A stretch of 64,000 bases of DNA, from assembly GCF_002944315.1 (NCBI RefSeq), contig NZ_CP024314.1, forward strand, positions 434,001-498,000, written 5' to 3'. The stretch's first letter is position 1. Every line of letters starts with the position of its first letter. The position numbers were made by a program, and so were the translations under genes. Shown here one piece after another: positions 1 to 10,219 of the stretch. Below the pieces are notes generated by a model, which saw only the letters and a list, made by a program, of their open reading frames with translations, did no database searches and was not told the DNA's origin. The stretch comes from Rhizobium sp. NXC24 (lineage in GTDB: Bacteria; Pseudomonadota; Alphaproteobacteria; Rhizobiales; Rhizobiaceae).

Positions 1-208
1 CCCACCCGCAGCCAAACGAATGGCTGCGATCTAAATGCGGCATTGGGTGTCCCGCTTCGCTCGAGGCGGGACCTGGCTCTCGCGCTGCTCGGGGCTTCCA
101 ATATCGTCATTACGATCGATAACTGGCTACTCCGCGGTATCATCGGCACGTGGAACAACAAAGGCTTGAGTGGCTTTTCCGTTTCACGACCTATGTCCGA
201 GAATTGTC

Positions 209-870
209 ATGGCCAGCGACAAGCTATCGACCTACCGATCCAAACGCGATTTTGACAAAACCGCTGAGCCGAGCGGCAAGGAACCGATCAAAAAGACCAA
301 CCGCCGGCGCTTCGTCATCCAGAAGCATGACGCCACACGTTTGCATCACGATCTGCGCCTCGAACTCGATGGTGTGTTCAAGAGCTGGGCCGTCACCAAA
401 GGACCGTCTCTCGATCCGCACGACAAGCGCTTGGCAGTAGAGGTCGAGGATCATCCGCTCGACTATGGCGACTTCGAAGGCACCATACCGAAAGGTCAAT
501 ATGGTGGCGGCACGGTGATGTTATGGGACCGCGGCTATTGGGAGCCGGAAGGCAGGAAAAGCCCCTACCAGGCTTTGGCCAAAGGGGATTTCAAATTCAC
601 GCTGGAGGGAAAACGCCTGCATGGCAGCTTCGTGCTCGTGCGCATGCGCAACGATCGCGATCCCGGCAAGCGCAACAACTGGCTGTTGATCAAGCACCAT
701 GACGAGTTTTCGGTAGAGAAAAATGGCGCCGCGGTCCTGGAGAAAAATGCGACATCGGTGGCGTCAGGACGCTCGATGGAGATGATTGCTGAAGGCAAGG
801 GCTGCAAACCCAGGCCGTTCATGGTCGAAGGTGGAACGATCGAGGCCGACGCCGTTTGGGACACCGGCGA
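209..870 (+). pseudogene. ligD: LigD N-terminal phosphoesterase domain, 3'-truncated
   Basis: This is the start of a bacterial non-homologous end-joining protein LigD, carrying only the 3'-phosphoesterase (PE) domain that trims DNA ends before ligation. The start chosen (MASDKLSTYRSKRDF) is typical of rhizobial LigD. The PE signature is clear: QKHDATRLHHDLRLELDG, with its His and Asp metal ligands, followed by KSWAVTKGPS. Similarity fades after about residue 218 (ADAVWDTGE). The reading frame then runs on without a stop until 1642, but antisense to sense: it crosses the neighbouring SDR gene in the wrong frame. The ligase and polymerase domains of a roughly 850-residue LigD are missing. A separate ligase-domain gene lies at 29,410-30,474. 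Whether the PE fragment is still translated cannot be told. Confidence 0.75.
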
Positions 871-893
871 GACCACTCCAGGAAGGACAGACC

Positions 894-1642
<749 letters not shown>

Positions 1643-1692
1643 TCGTCGCGCCGCTCCTCCATCCGGAATTGCCGTCACACCGAGAGGCCATC

Positions 1693-2165
1693 ATGCCCGA
1701 CCCTAGCCTGACACTCATCAGCCACCCGCTCTGCCCGTTCGTTCAACGCGCCGCGATCGTCCTTCTCGAGAAGAACGTGCCGTTCGAGCGGATCAACGTC
1801 GACCTCTCGGCCAAGCCGGACTGGTTCCTGGCGCTCTCGCCGACCGGCAAGGTTCCACTGCTCAAGGTGCACCAGACCGACGAGGAGGACGCCATCCTCT
1901 TCGAAAGCGTGGTGATCTGCGAGAATCTGGAAGAAACGCAAGGCGGCGCGGCGATGTATCCCGACAATGCGCTGCTGCGCGCGGCAGCGCGCGTGGATCG
2001 AATTCGCCACGCAGACCCTGGCCGATGGCTGGCAATTCCTCAACGCCACCGATCCGGCGACCGCGGACGCCAAACGAGCCGCGTTCCGCGACCGGCTCCG
2101 GAAGCTGGAGGCCGAGGCTGAGCTCGGGGCGGGCCCGTATTTCGCCGGCGCCGCCGTCATTCCGG
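1693..2165 (+). pseudogene. Glutathione S-transferase, frameshifted and truncated
   Basis: The N-terminal thioredoxin-like domain of a glutathione S-transferase starts at 1693, with LISHPLCPFVQRAAIVLLEK and the glutathione-binding TGKVPLL and ESVVICENLEE motifs. Near 1985 the frame shifts, and the helical C-terminal domain resumes in a second frame (WIEFATQTLADGWQFL). All similarity stops at about 2165 (GAGPYFAGAA), immediately before the end of a convergent hydrolase gene. About half of the C-terminal domain is therefore missing. It sits 50 bp after the broken SDR, and the two may once have been one operon. Confidence 0.8.
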
Positions 2166-2188
2166 GGACATTGAAGAAAGCTAAGCGC

Positions 2189-3190
2189 TCAACCGAGATT
2201 GACGCGAAAATGCTCCGCGACGCGGTCGGCGGACTCCTGAACCTTCTCAGCCTGGTCGTAGAAATCGAAGTGCTTTCCGCTCGTCCAGTAGATTTCCTTG
2301 GGACCGGCCAGCAGCCCATGCACCTTAAGCGCCTGATCGGGGAACGCAGCCGTTTGAGAGTGCACGATGAGCGTCGGCGCCGTGACCTGCGCAGCCTTCG
2401 AAACCGGGTCGAAATCGATCCACGGCTCCCATGCCAAGACGGCAAATGCATTTCGCCAGGCGCGGACGCCGCCGCCACGGGACTGGTCGAGATAGTATTC
2501 GCTGGGGCTGACGCTCGCTGCGGTTTGATCGGTGTTGTGATAGGCGAGAATGGTCTCGATCTCGCCCGTTTCTTCAAAGTGCTTTCGCGCGCGCTGACCA
2601 TCGGACCTGAGCCGTTCAACGGCATCGGGGGCCTTCTTAATCAACGCCACCAATGATGGCTCCGAAAAAAAGCCCGCGACCGTGGCGACCGCTCCCACCT
2701 CGCTGTCCTGTGCCGCGGTGTAAAGAACATTGCCACCCGATGTGCAGATCCCGAGCAGGCCTGTCCCTGAGACGTCGGACCGGCTTGCAAGGAAACGCAG
2801 TGCGGCGGAAAAATCCTCAGCCTTCGAAGCCGGGTCTTCGTACTGGCGCTTAGTCCCGCCGCTCTGGCCGTAATTGCGATAATCGATCGCCAGCGCGATG
2901 ATGTCGCGAGCGGCCAATTCTGCGGCATAGGTGCCGCCCATCTGCTCTTTCACCGACGTGAACGAACCGCCGACGGCAACTGCCGGATATTTTTTTGAGG
3001 GCTTGTAACCGGCCGGCAGATAAAGATGTCCGACGACGAAGCTGTCGCCGCTCGCGAAGCTGACCGTCAGCGGCGAAGAGCCGCGCTTATCGTTCAAGAT
3101 CTCAGACATACCAACTCCTGTGTGGAACAACACCGTTGCTACTCCGAGGCCAAGCCCGAAGCTGCGGCGGGAAAGAGACAAGGGTGCCAT
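2189..3190 (-). CDS. Exported alpha/beta-hydrolase with Tat-like signal
   Basis: A 333-residue alpha/beta-hydrolase-fold protein. The start at 3190 gives an N-terminus with a twin-arginine-like signal (SRRSFGLGLGVATVLF), so it is probably exported to the periplasm. The hydrolase core shows YPAVAVGGSFTSVKEQM, the DYRNYGQSGG loop and the nucleophile elbow LGICTSGGN. The expected nucleophile position in that elbow is Cys rather than Ser, as in dienelactone-hydrolase-like enzymes. The acid and histidine lie in the C-terminal part (TLIVHSQTAAFPD and SGKHFDFYDQ). It is divergent from a LysR gene, with 96 bp between the two starts, and is likely controlled by it. Longer in-frame starts exist upstream but overlap the LysR region and lack a signal. 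Confidence 0.8.
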   Translation of the reverse strand: MAPLSLSRRSFGLGLGVATVLFHTGVGMSEILNDKRGSSPLTVSFASGDSFVVGHLYLPAGYKPSKKYPAVAVGGSFTSVKEQMGGTYAAELAARDIIALAIDYRNYGQSGGTKRQYEDPASKAEDFSAALRFLASRSDVSGTGLLGICTSGGNVLYTAAQDSEVGAVATVAGFFSEPSLVALIKKAPDAVERLRSDGQRARKHFEETGEIETILAYHNTDQTAASVSPSEYYLDQSRGGGVRAWRNAFAVLAWEPWIDFDPVSKAAQVTAPTLIVHSQTAAFPDQALKVHGLLAGPKEIYWTSGKHFDFYDQAEKVQESADRVAEHFRVNLG

Positions 3191-3286
3191 TTTTGTATCC
3201 TCATTGATCCAGATCAGAATTTGTACTTCAACGCTTTTTTTGACAATATGCGTTTGCTTGTATGGGCTCTCAAACTGGATTTGATA

Positions 3287-4195
3287 ATGCGTGCAGATTT
3301 GCTCGACGGTATCTTGGCCTTCACCCGTGTGGCGGAAAAGAGAAGCTTCAAGGCCGCAGCCCTTGAGCTGGGTGTTACACCGGCTGCGATCAGCTGGACA
3401 ATCAAGCAGTTGGAGAGCCGGGTCGGCACGCCGCTTCTGAACCGAACCACCCGGTCTGTGGGGCTGACAGATGCAGGTGCTTTGTTTCTGGAGCATGCTC
3501 GACAGGGCGTGTCGCAAGTGATGACCGGGTTCGTGGCGGCCCAGAGTTTCGGGATGCGACCGGCGGGCGTGCTGCGTCTCAACGTTCCGCTCGTGGCCCA
3601 ACCGCAAATCGAGCCGCTGCTGGCCGGATTTGCAGACGCCTATCCCGATATCGAGCTGGAGCTTGCGATGGAGGATCGGTTCATCGATATCGTGGCGGAA
3701 GGGTTCGACGCAGGTATTCGTATCGGCGAAACCATCGCACAGGACATGATCGCGGTTCGCTTCATGAAGTCCTGTCCGATGGTGGTGGTGGGCTCATCGG
3801 ACTATTTCAGAAAGAGGGGCAAACCTAAGCGGCCTGAGGATTTGTCTGAACATTCCTGTGTCAACATCCGGCAAACCAGCGGCAGGGTCTATCGATGGGC
3901 CTTCGAGGAGAAGGCGAGCGATGGTGGAGCGCGGGTCTTCGACATTGCGGTGAAGGGGCCGCTCACAGTCAACACGGCCGATTTGACCTTGTCGGCGGCA
4001 GCATCGGGTGTGGGGCTAACCTACAATATCGCAGCCAATGTCGCGCCGCTTGTCGAGCAGGGAATTCTTGAGACGTGTCTTGAGGATTTTATGCCGGTCA
4101 TGCCGGGATTTTTCATCTACTTTCCGGCGCAGTCTAAATCTTTGCCCAAGCTCAGGGCCTTTCTGGACTTTTGCGCCGATTACAATCTCGGGTAA
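3287..4195 (+). CDS. LysR-family transcriptional regulator
   Basis: A 302-residue LysR-type regulator. The winged helix-turn-helix is at about residues 18-60 (SFKAAALELGVTPAAISWTI), followed by the linker and a periplasmic-binding-like effector domain. The C-terminus resembles the large CrgA/DsdC-like branch that often autoregulates and activates a divergent gene. ATG 3287 starts exactly where the family begins (MRADLLDGILAFTRVAEKR); upstream in-frame starts would overlap the divergent hydrolase. Its most likely target is the exported hydrolase on the other strand. The inducer cannot be read from the sequence. Confidence 0.88.
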   Translation: MRADLLDGILAFTRVAEKRSFKAAALELGVTPAAISWTIKQLESRVGTPLLNRTTRSVGLTDAGALFLEHARQGVSQVMTGFVAAQSFGMRPAGVLRLNVPLVAQPQIEPLLAGFADAYPDIELELAMEDRFIDIVAEGFDAGIRIGETIAQDMIAVRFMKSCPMVVVGSSDYFRKRGKPKRPEDLSEHSCVNIRQTSGRVYRWAFEEKASDGGARVFDIAVKGPLTVNTADLTLSAAASGVGLTYNIAANVAPLVEQGILETCLEDFMPVMPGFFIYFPAQSKSLPKLRAFLDFCADYNLG

Positions 4196-4218
4196 CGAGG
4201 ACTAGCCTTCCGGTCGCA

Positions 4219-4240
4219 GGTTCGGATCCATTCAAGGCGG
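4219..4240 (+). repeat. Dispersed 22-nt motif, copy 1 of 5
   Basis: A 22-base sequence beginning GGTTCGGATCC and ending TTCAAGGCGG, in the 145-bp gap between the LysR gene and dsdA. The same pattern recurs at 15,269, 18,508, 23,889 and 35,971, always in gene-free DNA. It resembles a tRNA T-arm (GGTTCGANTCC), but no tRNA surrounds it. Confidence 0.45.
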
Positions 4241-4340
4241 GGCATAGCGACTTCTGCAAACGGCCTTAGGTTCATCGACAGAACGCACTTTGCGGCGTCC
4301 TAGACACTAGATTTACGCCAAGCCATACCTAATATACTGC

Positions 4341-5663
4341 TCAGCTCAGCGAGCCCACTTGATCCAAAAACCTCCTGAATTGCTCTTCAGGAACGAACGA
4401 TCCGCCCGTCGTCCAAAGGACGTGCGTCGCTCGCGGCATCTTGTCTTCGATGCTATGCTGAGTCTGGAAGCGCCGTCCCTCTGAATGGCGGACGATGAAG
4501 TCGGGACCCAGCAGCGCCGCAGCCGCAGACGGTTCGAGCTTCTGGCGCTGGGTCGTCCACGCCATACGCAATAGCTTGAAGAGGTCGTTGTCCGCCACCG
4601 TGAAGACCCCGGCAAGCATTTCTCGCATCACGGTCGCCACAAACGCCGACATCCGGGCGACTGCCATGCCGTCGGCTTCCGTCTTGTTCGTCAAACCCAC
4701 GTCATAAACCGAGACCAGGTCCCGCGAGCCGGACATCATGTGGACGAGCGCACATGGAGACTGAACGGGTTCGACGAAAAACGCGTGCACGTTGTCGCCG
4801 AAGATCGCCTTTGCGCCGAAAGCAACCCCGCCAGGCGCTCCACCGATACCGCAGGGCAGATAAAGAAAAAGGGGATTATCCTCGTTGACGGTTATGCCAC
4901 GTTCATCCAGTTGCCCCGCCAACTCCGATGCTGCCGTGCTGTAGCCTAGGAAGAGGTGCCTGGATTGTTCGTCGTCAACGAAATAAATAGTCGGCTCGGC
5001 TTCGGCGATGGTGCGGGCGTTCTCCACGGCGGTCGTGTAATCCGCTTCGTGCTGAATGACCTCCACGCCAAGTTTCCGCAGACGCTCGACCTTCCAGGTC
5101 TTGGCATCTGAAGACATGTGGACGGTGGCCTTAAAACCCAGCGCGCGTGCAGCAATACCCACGCTCAAACCGAGATTGCCCGTGCTGCCGACAGCGACGG
5201 TGTATTGCGAGAAGAACGTCCGGACTTCATCAGTCGCTAGCTTGCGGATGTCTTCGCCGTCGGTGAGGAAGCCATTGTGTCGCGCAAGACCCTCCGCAAA
5301 CAGGAACACTTCATACACGCCGCCGCGTGCCTTAATCGAGCCTGCGACCGGGAGGTGGCTATCGGCCTTGATGAAGACGTTTCCAAATTCCCGCGTGCGG
5401 TATCCGAGGGCCTCGCGGAGCTCCTTGAGCTCGACCAATTCGGAACGGATCTCACCGTTCGTGGATTCGAGTTCGGGAAAGCAGGCGGCGAGGAGGGGTG
5501 CCAGGCGTTGCCAATTCATGTGGGCACGCTGAACATCCGCAGGAGAGATCGGCAGGTCCGAAGTCTCGATTGCGCCTTGACGGTAGAGCGGGTTGAGCCA
5601 AAGCGTCGGGCGTGCTGCGAGGATGTCGTCGCGAGCGGGGTCGGCGGGCAGTACTGCGTTCAT
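4341..5663 (-). CDS. dsdA: D-serine ammonia-lyase
   Basis: A PLP-dependent enzyme of 440 residues that converts D-serine to pyruvate and ammonia in the cytoplasm. The PLP lysine lies in HLPVAGSIKARGG (Lys111) and the phosphate-binding glycine loop is GSTGNLGLSVG. Length and end-to-end similarity fit DsdA. ATG 5663 is preferred over a TTG 12 bases upstream because GGAAA sits 7 bases before it. The gene is last in a minus-strand run behind four amino-acid ABC-transporter genes, 46 bp after the ATPase, so it should be co-transcribed with the importer. Together with the SHMT homologue, FolD and PurU on the other strand it suggests that D-serine is an intermediate of a longer pathway rather than simply the nutrient taken up. 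Confidence 0.93.
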   Translation of the reverse strand: MNAVLPADPARDDILAARPTLWLNPLYRQGAIETSDLPISPADVQRAHMNWQRLAPLLAACFPELESTNGEIRSELVELKELREALGYRTREFGNVFIKADSHLPVAGSIKARGGVYEVFLFAEGLARHNGFLTDGEDIRKLATDEVRTFFSQYTVAVGSTGNLGLSVGIAARALGFKATVHMSSDAKTWKVERLRKLGVEVIQHEADYTTAVENARTIAEAEPTIYFVDDEQSRHLFLGYSTAASELAGQLDERGITVNEDNPLFLYLPCGIGGAPGGVAFGAKAIFGDNVHAFFVEPVQSPCALVHMMSGSRDLVSVYDVGLTNKTEADGMAVARMSAFVATVMREMLAGVFTVADNDLFKLLRMAWTTQRQKLEPSAAAALLGPDFIVRHSEGRRFQTQHSIEDKMPRATHVLWTTGGSFVPEEQFRRFLDQVGSLS

Positions 5664-5709
5664 GTCAGTTTCCAAGCTTCCGTGGACCGGGACAAGAGGG
5701 ACTCTCTCG

Positions 5710-6468
5710 TCAGTGCTTCAAGACCCGCGCGAGGAAGGAGCGCGCACGATCATTCTTGGGGTTGTCGAAAAATTCGTCGGGCTTGCCGATCTCGAGGATT
5801 GATCCCTGATCGATATAGACGACGCGATCGGCGACTTCGCGTGCGAAGCCCATCTCATGCGTCACGACCATCATCGTCATACCGGAAGCGGCGAGTTCGC
5901 GCATCACGTCGAGGACTTCGCCGACCATTTCCGGGTCGAGAGCGCTTGTCGGTTCGTCGAACAGCATGAGATGCGGCTCCATTGCCAGCGAGCGGGCGAT
6001 CGCCACGCGCTGCTGTTGGCCCCCCGAAAGCTGCCCCGGATACTTGTGGGCATGGGCTCGAAGGCCGACGCGGTCCAGAAGCTTCATTGCCGTCGCCTCG
6101 GCTTCATCCCGAGACTTCTTGCGGACGCGCATGGGAGCAATCGTGATGTTGTCGAGCACTGTCTTGTGCGGAAAAAGACCGAACTGCTGGAAGACCATGC
6201 CGACGCCCTTTCGGATCGCGGCAAGCTCGCGTTCTCCGCCCAGCCTGCGATCTGCTTCGACAGGCATGTCGAAACCATCAACGACGAGGCTGCCGTTCTG
6301 GTACATCTCGAGACCGTTGACGCACCGGATCAGGGTCGATTTTCCCGAACCGCTAGCGCCCAAGATGACCATGACTTCACCGCGGGTCACAGAGAGATCG
6401 ATGTCCTTGAGCACATGGTGAGCGCCGTAGAACTTGTTCATGCTTTTCATTTCGACGATGGCGTTCAT
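5710..6468 (-). CDS. Amino-acid ABC transporter ATP-binding protein
   Basis: A 252-residue ATPase of the polar amino-acid (PAAT) class, close in pattern to AapP/GlnQ. Walker A is GASGSGKST, the Q-loop lies in [12 protein letters not shown], the ABC signature is LSGGQQQR, Walker B is [15 protein letters not shown] and the switch histidine is in VVTHEMGFA. The start at 6468 is set by GGAG eight bases upstream; an alternative ATG lies seven codons earlier. It lies 25 bp after the second permease gene. It energises the importer encoded by the next three genes. Confidence 0.93.
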   Translation of the reverse strand: MNAIVEMKSMNKFYGAHHVLKDIDLSVTRGEVMVILGASGSGKSTLIRCVNGLEMYQNGSLVVDGFDMPVEADRRLGGERELAAIRKGVGMVFQQFGLFPHKTVLDNITIAPMRVRKKSRDEAEATAMKLLDRVGLRAHAHKYPGQLSGGQQQRVAIARSLAMEPHLMLFDEPTSALDPEMVGEVLDVMRELAASGMTMMVVTHEMGFAREVADRVVYIDQGSILEIGKPDEFFDNPKNDRARSFLARVLKH

Positions 6469-6493
6469 CGTGGAATCTCCGTGTTTCATAAGC

Positions 6494-7618
6494 TCAGCGG
6501 CTACCTGTCGCCATGTGGTCTTCGAGCTTGCGTGCGGCATAGGTGATCATCGAGCCGATCAGGAAATAGGTTATGAGAAGGAACGAGAGGACTTCGAACG
6601 TCCGGTCGCCATATTGCGGGTTCGCAAGGATCATCTGCCCGGCACGGAGGAAGTCGGTGAGGCCGATGATGAAGACGAGCGGCGCCGAGTTGAAGATGTC
6701 GAGCACGTTGCCGACCAGCGGGGCGACGACAACGCGAAGCGCCTGTGGCAGAAGGATCGAGCGGTTGATATCGAACTCACTCATGCCGAGGGAGCGCGCC
6801 GCTTCGGTCTGCGCCCGCGGCACCGCCTGGAGGCCGCTTCGAACGTATTCAGCGACGTAGGCTGAATAGAAGATCGTGAAGCCGATCATGCCACGCGCGA
6901 CATCAGCCAATCCCCATTGAGGCGCCAAGACAGGCATCAGAATCCAAATCCAATAGACGACTAGGATGAGTGGAACCGAGCGCATGACCTCGATGTACCA
7001 GGTGCAGATGATCCGCAGGCTCGACAGACGGCTCTGGCGGCCGAAGGCAAGGAGTATTCCGATCGGCAGGGAGAGAACGGCCGTTACGAGCGTAAGCAGT
7101 ACGCTAAGCAGCAGTCCACCCCAAAGGCCGACACCTGGAGGCGCCATGACGGCCACGATGACGACGAAGCCTGTAAACGCTGCGGCCGGAAGGATCTTCC
7201 TGGATATGGACACATAGGAGGTCAGCGCCCAGCCAAGCATGGTCGACGCGATGATCCCGCTGGCGGGCAGTGCATTTCCGAAGCCGCCATCTACGATCAG
7301 CAGCAGGACCGGCACCAGCAGTAGAACGAGACCGTGGTGCGGCCTGAAAGGGAAGACACAGCCGAGGCCCGCGCCGAGAATTGCGCCGATGACTGCCGAG
7401 GCCGTCCATGCACGCAAAGCTTGGTCGGCAGGAAACACGCCGATCATGAGAACACGAAGGCTCTGCACGATGATGTCCCACTTCGCCGATATAGCTGCCC
7501 ACTCAGCGATCGAATTGGCGAGCCAGAGGACACCCGGGATGACGAGGAGGGAAAGGACGACGTCGAACGGCTTAGCGAAGAGGTTGTGACGGGTCCACTT
7601 GATTGAGGTGGCGATCAT
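6494..7618 (-). CDS. Amino-acid ABC transporter permease, AapM-like
   Basis: An inner-membrane permease of 374 residues. It has the long architecture of AapM/BztC: extra N-terminal membrane segments ([21 protein letters not shown]), a variable middle, and then the core PAAT permease domain with the EAA loop ([21 protein letters not shown]). Its ATG overlaps the stop of the upstream permease by four bases (ATGA), indicating translational coupling. The two permeases form the membrane heterodimer of the importer. Ligand specificity is not set by this subunit. Confidence 0.92.
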   Translation of the reverse strand: MIATSIKWTRHNLFAKPFDVVLSLLVIPGVLWLANSIAEWAAISAKWDIIVQSLRVLMIGVFPADQALRAWTASAVIGAILGAGLGCVFPFRPHHGLVLLLVPVLLLIVDGGFGNALPASGIIASTMLGWALTSYVSISRKILPAAAFTGFVVIVAVMAPPGVGLWGGLLLSVLLTLVTAVLSLPIGILLAFGRQSRLSSLRIICTWYIEVMRSVPLILVVYWIWILMPVLAPQWGLADVARGMIGFTIFYSAYVAEYVRSGLQAVPRAQTEAARSLGMSEFDINRSILLPQALRVVVAPLVGNVLDIFNSAPLVFIIGLTDFLRAGQMILANPQYGDRTFEVLSFLLITYFLIGSMITYAARKLEDHMATGSR

Positions 7619-8826
7619 CGTGAAACTCCCATTGGGTTCAGACGGCGGTTTGTCCAGTAGACGATCGTGCTTATGATCCAGCTCAGGATCAGGTAAGACG
7701 CCATCACGATGATGATGCCTTCGAGACTGTGGCCGGTCTGGTTGGCGATCGTTCCGTAGATGTTGAACAGATCGGGATATCCGACGGCGATGCCCAGGGC
7801 TGTGTTCTTCGTCAGGCTGATGTACTGATTACCGAAAGACGGCAGCACCACGCGGAAAACCTGTGGGAGCACGATGTCTTTCACGGTGCAGCGTCGGTTC
7901 AAGCCGAGCGAGGCTGCGGCCTCCCATTGCGACTTCGGCAGGGCGTCGATCGCGCCACGGACAGTCTCCGCGATGAACGAAGCGCTGTTTACGATTATCG
8001 CAAGGAGAAGGGCCGCCATTTCGGGGCTCATGCCCGTGCCGCCGCTGGCTTTGAACTTGTTGGCGAGCGGGAAGCTCATCGCTACCCCGCCCGTCGCGAA
8101 GAGGAGTGCGAGGCAGACCACCGTTGCTGCTACGCAGGTGCAACGGATGCCTTTGACAGGGTCAAAGACGGCTCCGAGAACAGAAACCCAAGTGAGCGTG
8201 ATCAGCGCCATTGAGATCATGGAGTCGCCGCCGGTCCATGAAAGGGTAGGAACGAAAACGCCCTGCTGACTGACGATCAAGCCGTAAAAGTGCGCGGCCG
8301 ATGCCATCGGCGGAAAACGCAGGACGACAGCGAAGTACCAGAACACGAGCTGGATCAGCAGCGGCGTGTTGCGGACGAACTCGACGATCCAGAAACAGAG
8401 ATTGCGCACGACCCAGTTGGTCGATAGGCGGCCGACGCCGAGCATCGTGCCAAGAATGGTGCTGAGGATGATGGCAAGAATCGCGACCTTCGCGGTATTG
8501 AAGATGCCGGTGGCGAAGGCAGATGCAACCGTCATGTCGGACGAGAAGAGCGTGAAGTCGGGAAGGAAGCCTTCGCCGGCGGTCAGGGTCCAGCCTTCAC
8601 TGATGTCGAAGCCCGCGGTGTTCGCAAGGAATGAAAAGCTGAACCGGATGCCCTTCTCGGCAAGTCCGGACTTCACCGCATATGCCAGCAGGCCGAGGAG
8701 TGCGACGACGATGGCTATGATCCCGAACTGGATTGCCTCGTGTCGTATGCGGTTGCGCAGGCGCCGCGACTTCAGGTGATCATGGTCTACCATGCCGTGG
8801 ACTGGACTCGTTTCATGGATTGTCAT
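7615..8826 (-). CDS. Amino-acid ABC transporter permease, AapQ-like
   Basis: A 403-residue permease of the AapQ/BztB type: an N-terminal membrane segment (FGIIAIVVALLGLLAYAVK), a large central insertion, then the conserved permease core with EAA loop (LPKSQWEAAASLGLNRRCTV). The ATG at 8826 is preferred over an earlier in-frame start because the family normally begins shortly before the first membrane segment. It is the second gene of the importer operon, 60 bp after the binding-protein gene, and overlaps the next permease by four bases. Confidence 0.92.
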   Translation of the reverse strand: MTIHETSPVHGMVDHDHLKSRRLRNRIRHEAIQFGIIAIVVALLGLLAYAVKSGLAEKGIRFSFSFLANTAGFDISEGWTLTAGEGFLPDFTLFSSDMTVASAFATGIFNTAKVAILAIILSTILGTMLGVGRLSTNWVVRNLCFWIVEFVRNTPLLIQLVFWYFAVVLRFPPMASAAHFYGLIVSQQGVFVPTLSWTGGDSMISMALITLTWVSVLGAVFDPVKGIRCTCVAATVVCLALLFATGGVAMSFPLANKFKASGGTGMSPEMAALLLAIIVNSASFIAETVRGAIDALPKSQWEAAASLGLNRRCTVKDIVLPQVFRVVLPSFGNQYISLTKNTALGIAVGYPDLFNIYGTIANQTGHSLEGIIIVMASYLILSWIISTIVYWTNRRLNPMGVSR

Positions 8827-8886
8827 TGTCGTCAGGCTCCAGGTGTCAGGGGGGCGAAACGTCACGGTCCCGACCCCCAGCCACTG

Positions 8887-9918
8887 TTAGTTCCAGAGCG
8901 GCGAATAGATCGCTCCACCTTGCGTCCAGAGCGCATTCGGCGTGCCCTTGCGATCGAGATACATCTTCGTCTTCGGGCCGAGGTTACTGTCATAGATTTC
9001 GCCGTAGTTGCCTACGGCCTTGATGGCCTGAGCGATGAAGTCATCAGACAGGCCGAAGTCCTTGCCATAGCCGCCGCCTATACCCAGGAACTTCTGAACG
9101 AACGGGTCTTCGCTCTTGAGCTTCTCCACGAGATTGGCTTGCGAGATGTTGGATTCTTCTGCCTGGAAGAGGCCGTATTCAATCCAACGAAGGGCGTTGC
9201 GCCACTTGGAGTCATTGGCGACAACGAAGCCGCCGAACGGTGACTTATCCAACGTGTCCGGGAGGATTAGATAGTCGGCAGGCTTCGGTGCGTTTCCAGC
9301 CCAGGCTGCGAGTGCGGACTTGTCGGTGCTCATCGCATTGCAGCGCCCGGAGTTGAGAGCTGAGAAGAGCTTTTCGAGGTTTTCATAAGTCAGGACCTTG
9401 GAGTCCTTCCAGCCACGCGTCTTGAAGGCTGCCGTCAAGACGGTCTCGGTGGCCGATCCCTGGGTGGTACAGATCGTCGCGCCATCGAGGTCCGCGAATT
9501 GCTTAATCCCGGCATCCGCCTTCACCATCAGTCCAGTGCCGTCGTAGAAGTTGATCGGAAGGAAGTCGATCGCGATTGACGATTCGCGCGCCGGTTTGAT
9601 GGTGGTGTGGGCGAAGACAACGTCCACCTGACCCGTGAGCACGGCATCGAAGCGGCTCTTGTCAGTGACGGTGACGAACTTCACCTTCGAAGCGTCGCCA
9701 AGAACGCCGGCGGCAACCGCCTTGCAGAAATCGACGTCGAGGCCTTCCATCTGGCCCGTGGTCGTATTCAGGTAGCCGAAGCCCGGCGCAGTATTGTCGG
9801 TGCCGCAGTTGAGCACGCCGCGCTGCTTGACGGTATCGAGCACGGATGCGGACGCCTGTGTCGCTGCAAATGCAACGCCCGCGAAAATGCTTGCGGTCAG
9901 GATTTTCAATAAATTCAT
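8887..9918 (-). CDS. Amino-acid ABC transporter substrate-binding protein
   Basis: A periplasmic binding protein of 343 residues, first gene of the importer operon. It has a clear Sec signal (LLKILTASIFAGVAFAATQASA, cleaved near residue 25) and the AapJ/BztA layout: DTVKQRGVLNCGTD, DVDFCKAVAAGVLGDASKVKF, then a second lobe. AGGGGA lies upstream of the ATG. Compared with general L-amino-acid binding proteins as I know them, the ligand-pocket segments differ (VDVVFAHTTIKPARESSIAI where AapJ has an SRNTTWT-like stretch). This is consistent with a specialised ligand; from context the ligand is proposed to be an alpha-substituted serine. Confidence 0.9.
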   Translation of the reverse strand: MNLLKILTASIFAGVAFAATQASASVLDTVKQRGVLNCGTDNTAPGFGYLNTTTGQMEGLDVDFCKAVAAGVLGDASKVKFVTVTDKSRFDAVLTGQVDVVFAHTTIKPARESSIAIDFLPINFYDGTGLMVKADAGIKQFADLDGATICTTQGSATETVLTAAFKTRGWKDSKVLTYENLEKLFSALNSGRCNAMSTDKSALAAWAGNAPKPADYLILPDTLDKSPFGGFVVANDSKWRNALRWIEYGLFQAEESNISQANLVEKLKSEDPFVQKFLGIGGGYGKDFGLSDDFIAQAIKAVGNYGEIYDSNLGPKTKMYLDRKGTPNALWTQGGAIYSPLWN

Positions 9919-10219
9919 CTAGGTTCCCCTTTCGGATCGCGATAGCGACGGTGACGCCAAGTAATGAGCGTTGGCCCTCATCGAAAGTCCGGTTGGACGC
10001 TGGAGGCGTTATCGCCATTCTGAATGCGTCGTTCCCACCATTGGCCAAGGTCTGCGTGCGATCCCGCTCTCAGTCCCATCAATTGGCAGATGGACAGTAG
10101 GAGCGGGGTCTCTTCAAATCTACTTAATTCTCCTGAGGTGATACATTAGGAAATCTGCTGGTTTGCGCCTGCGATGAGAGAAGCTGTCGGCATGGGGCTC
10201 GTTGCGCCGGCACCCGGTG
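9919..10219 (-). promoter_or_regulatory. Upstream region of the importer-dsdA operon
   Basis: A 301-bp gene-free stretch between the LysR stop and the binding-protein start. It must hold the promoter of the minus-strand importer-dsdA operon. The segment around 10,115-10,160 is AT-richer than its surroundings (CTACTTAATTC, then GGTGATACATTAGG) and is the likeliest place for a LysR site. No exact -35/-10 pair could be assigned with confidence. Confidence 0.4.
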
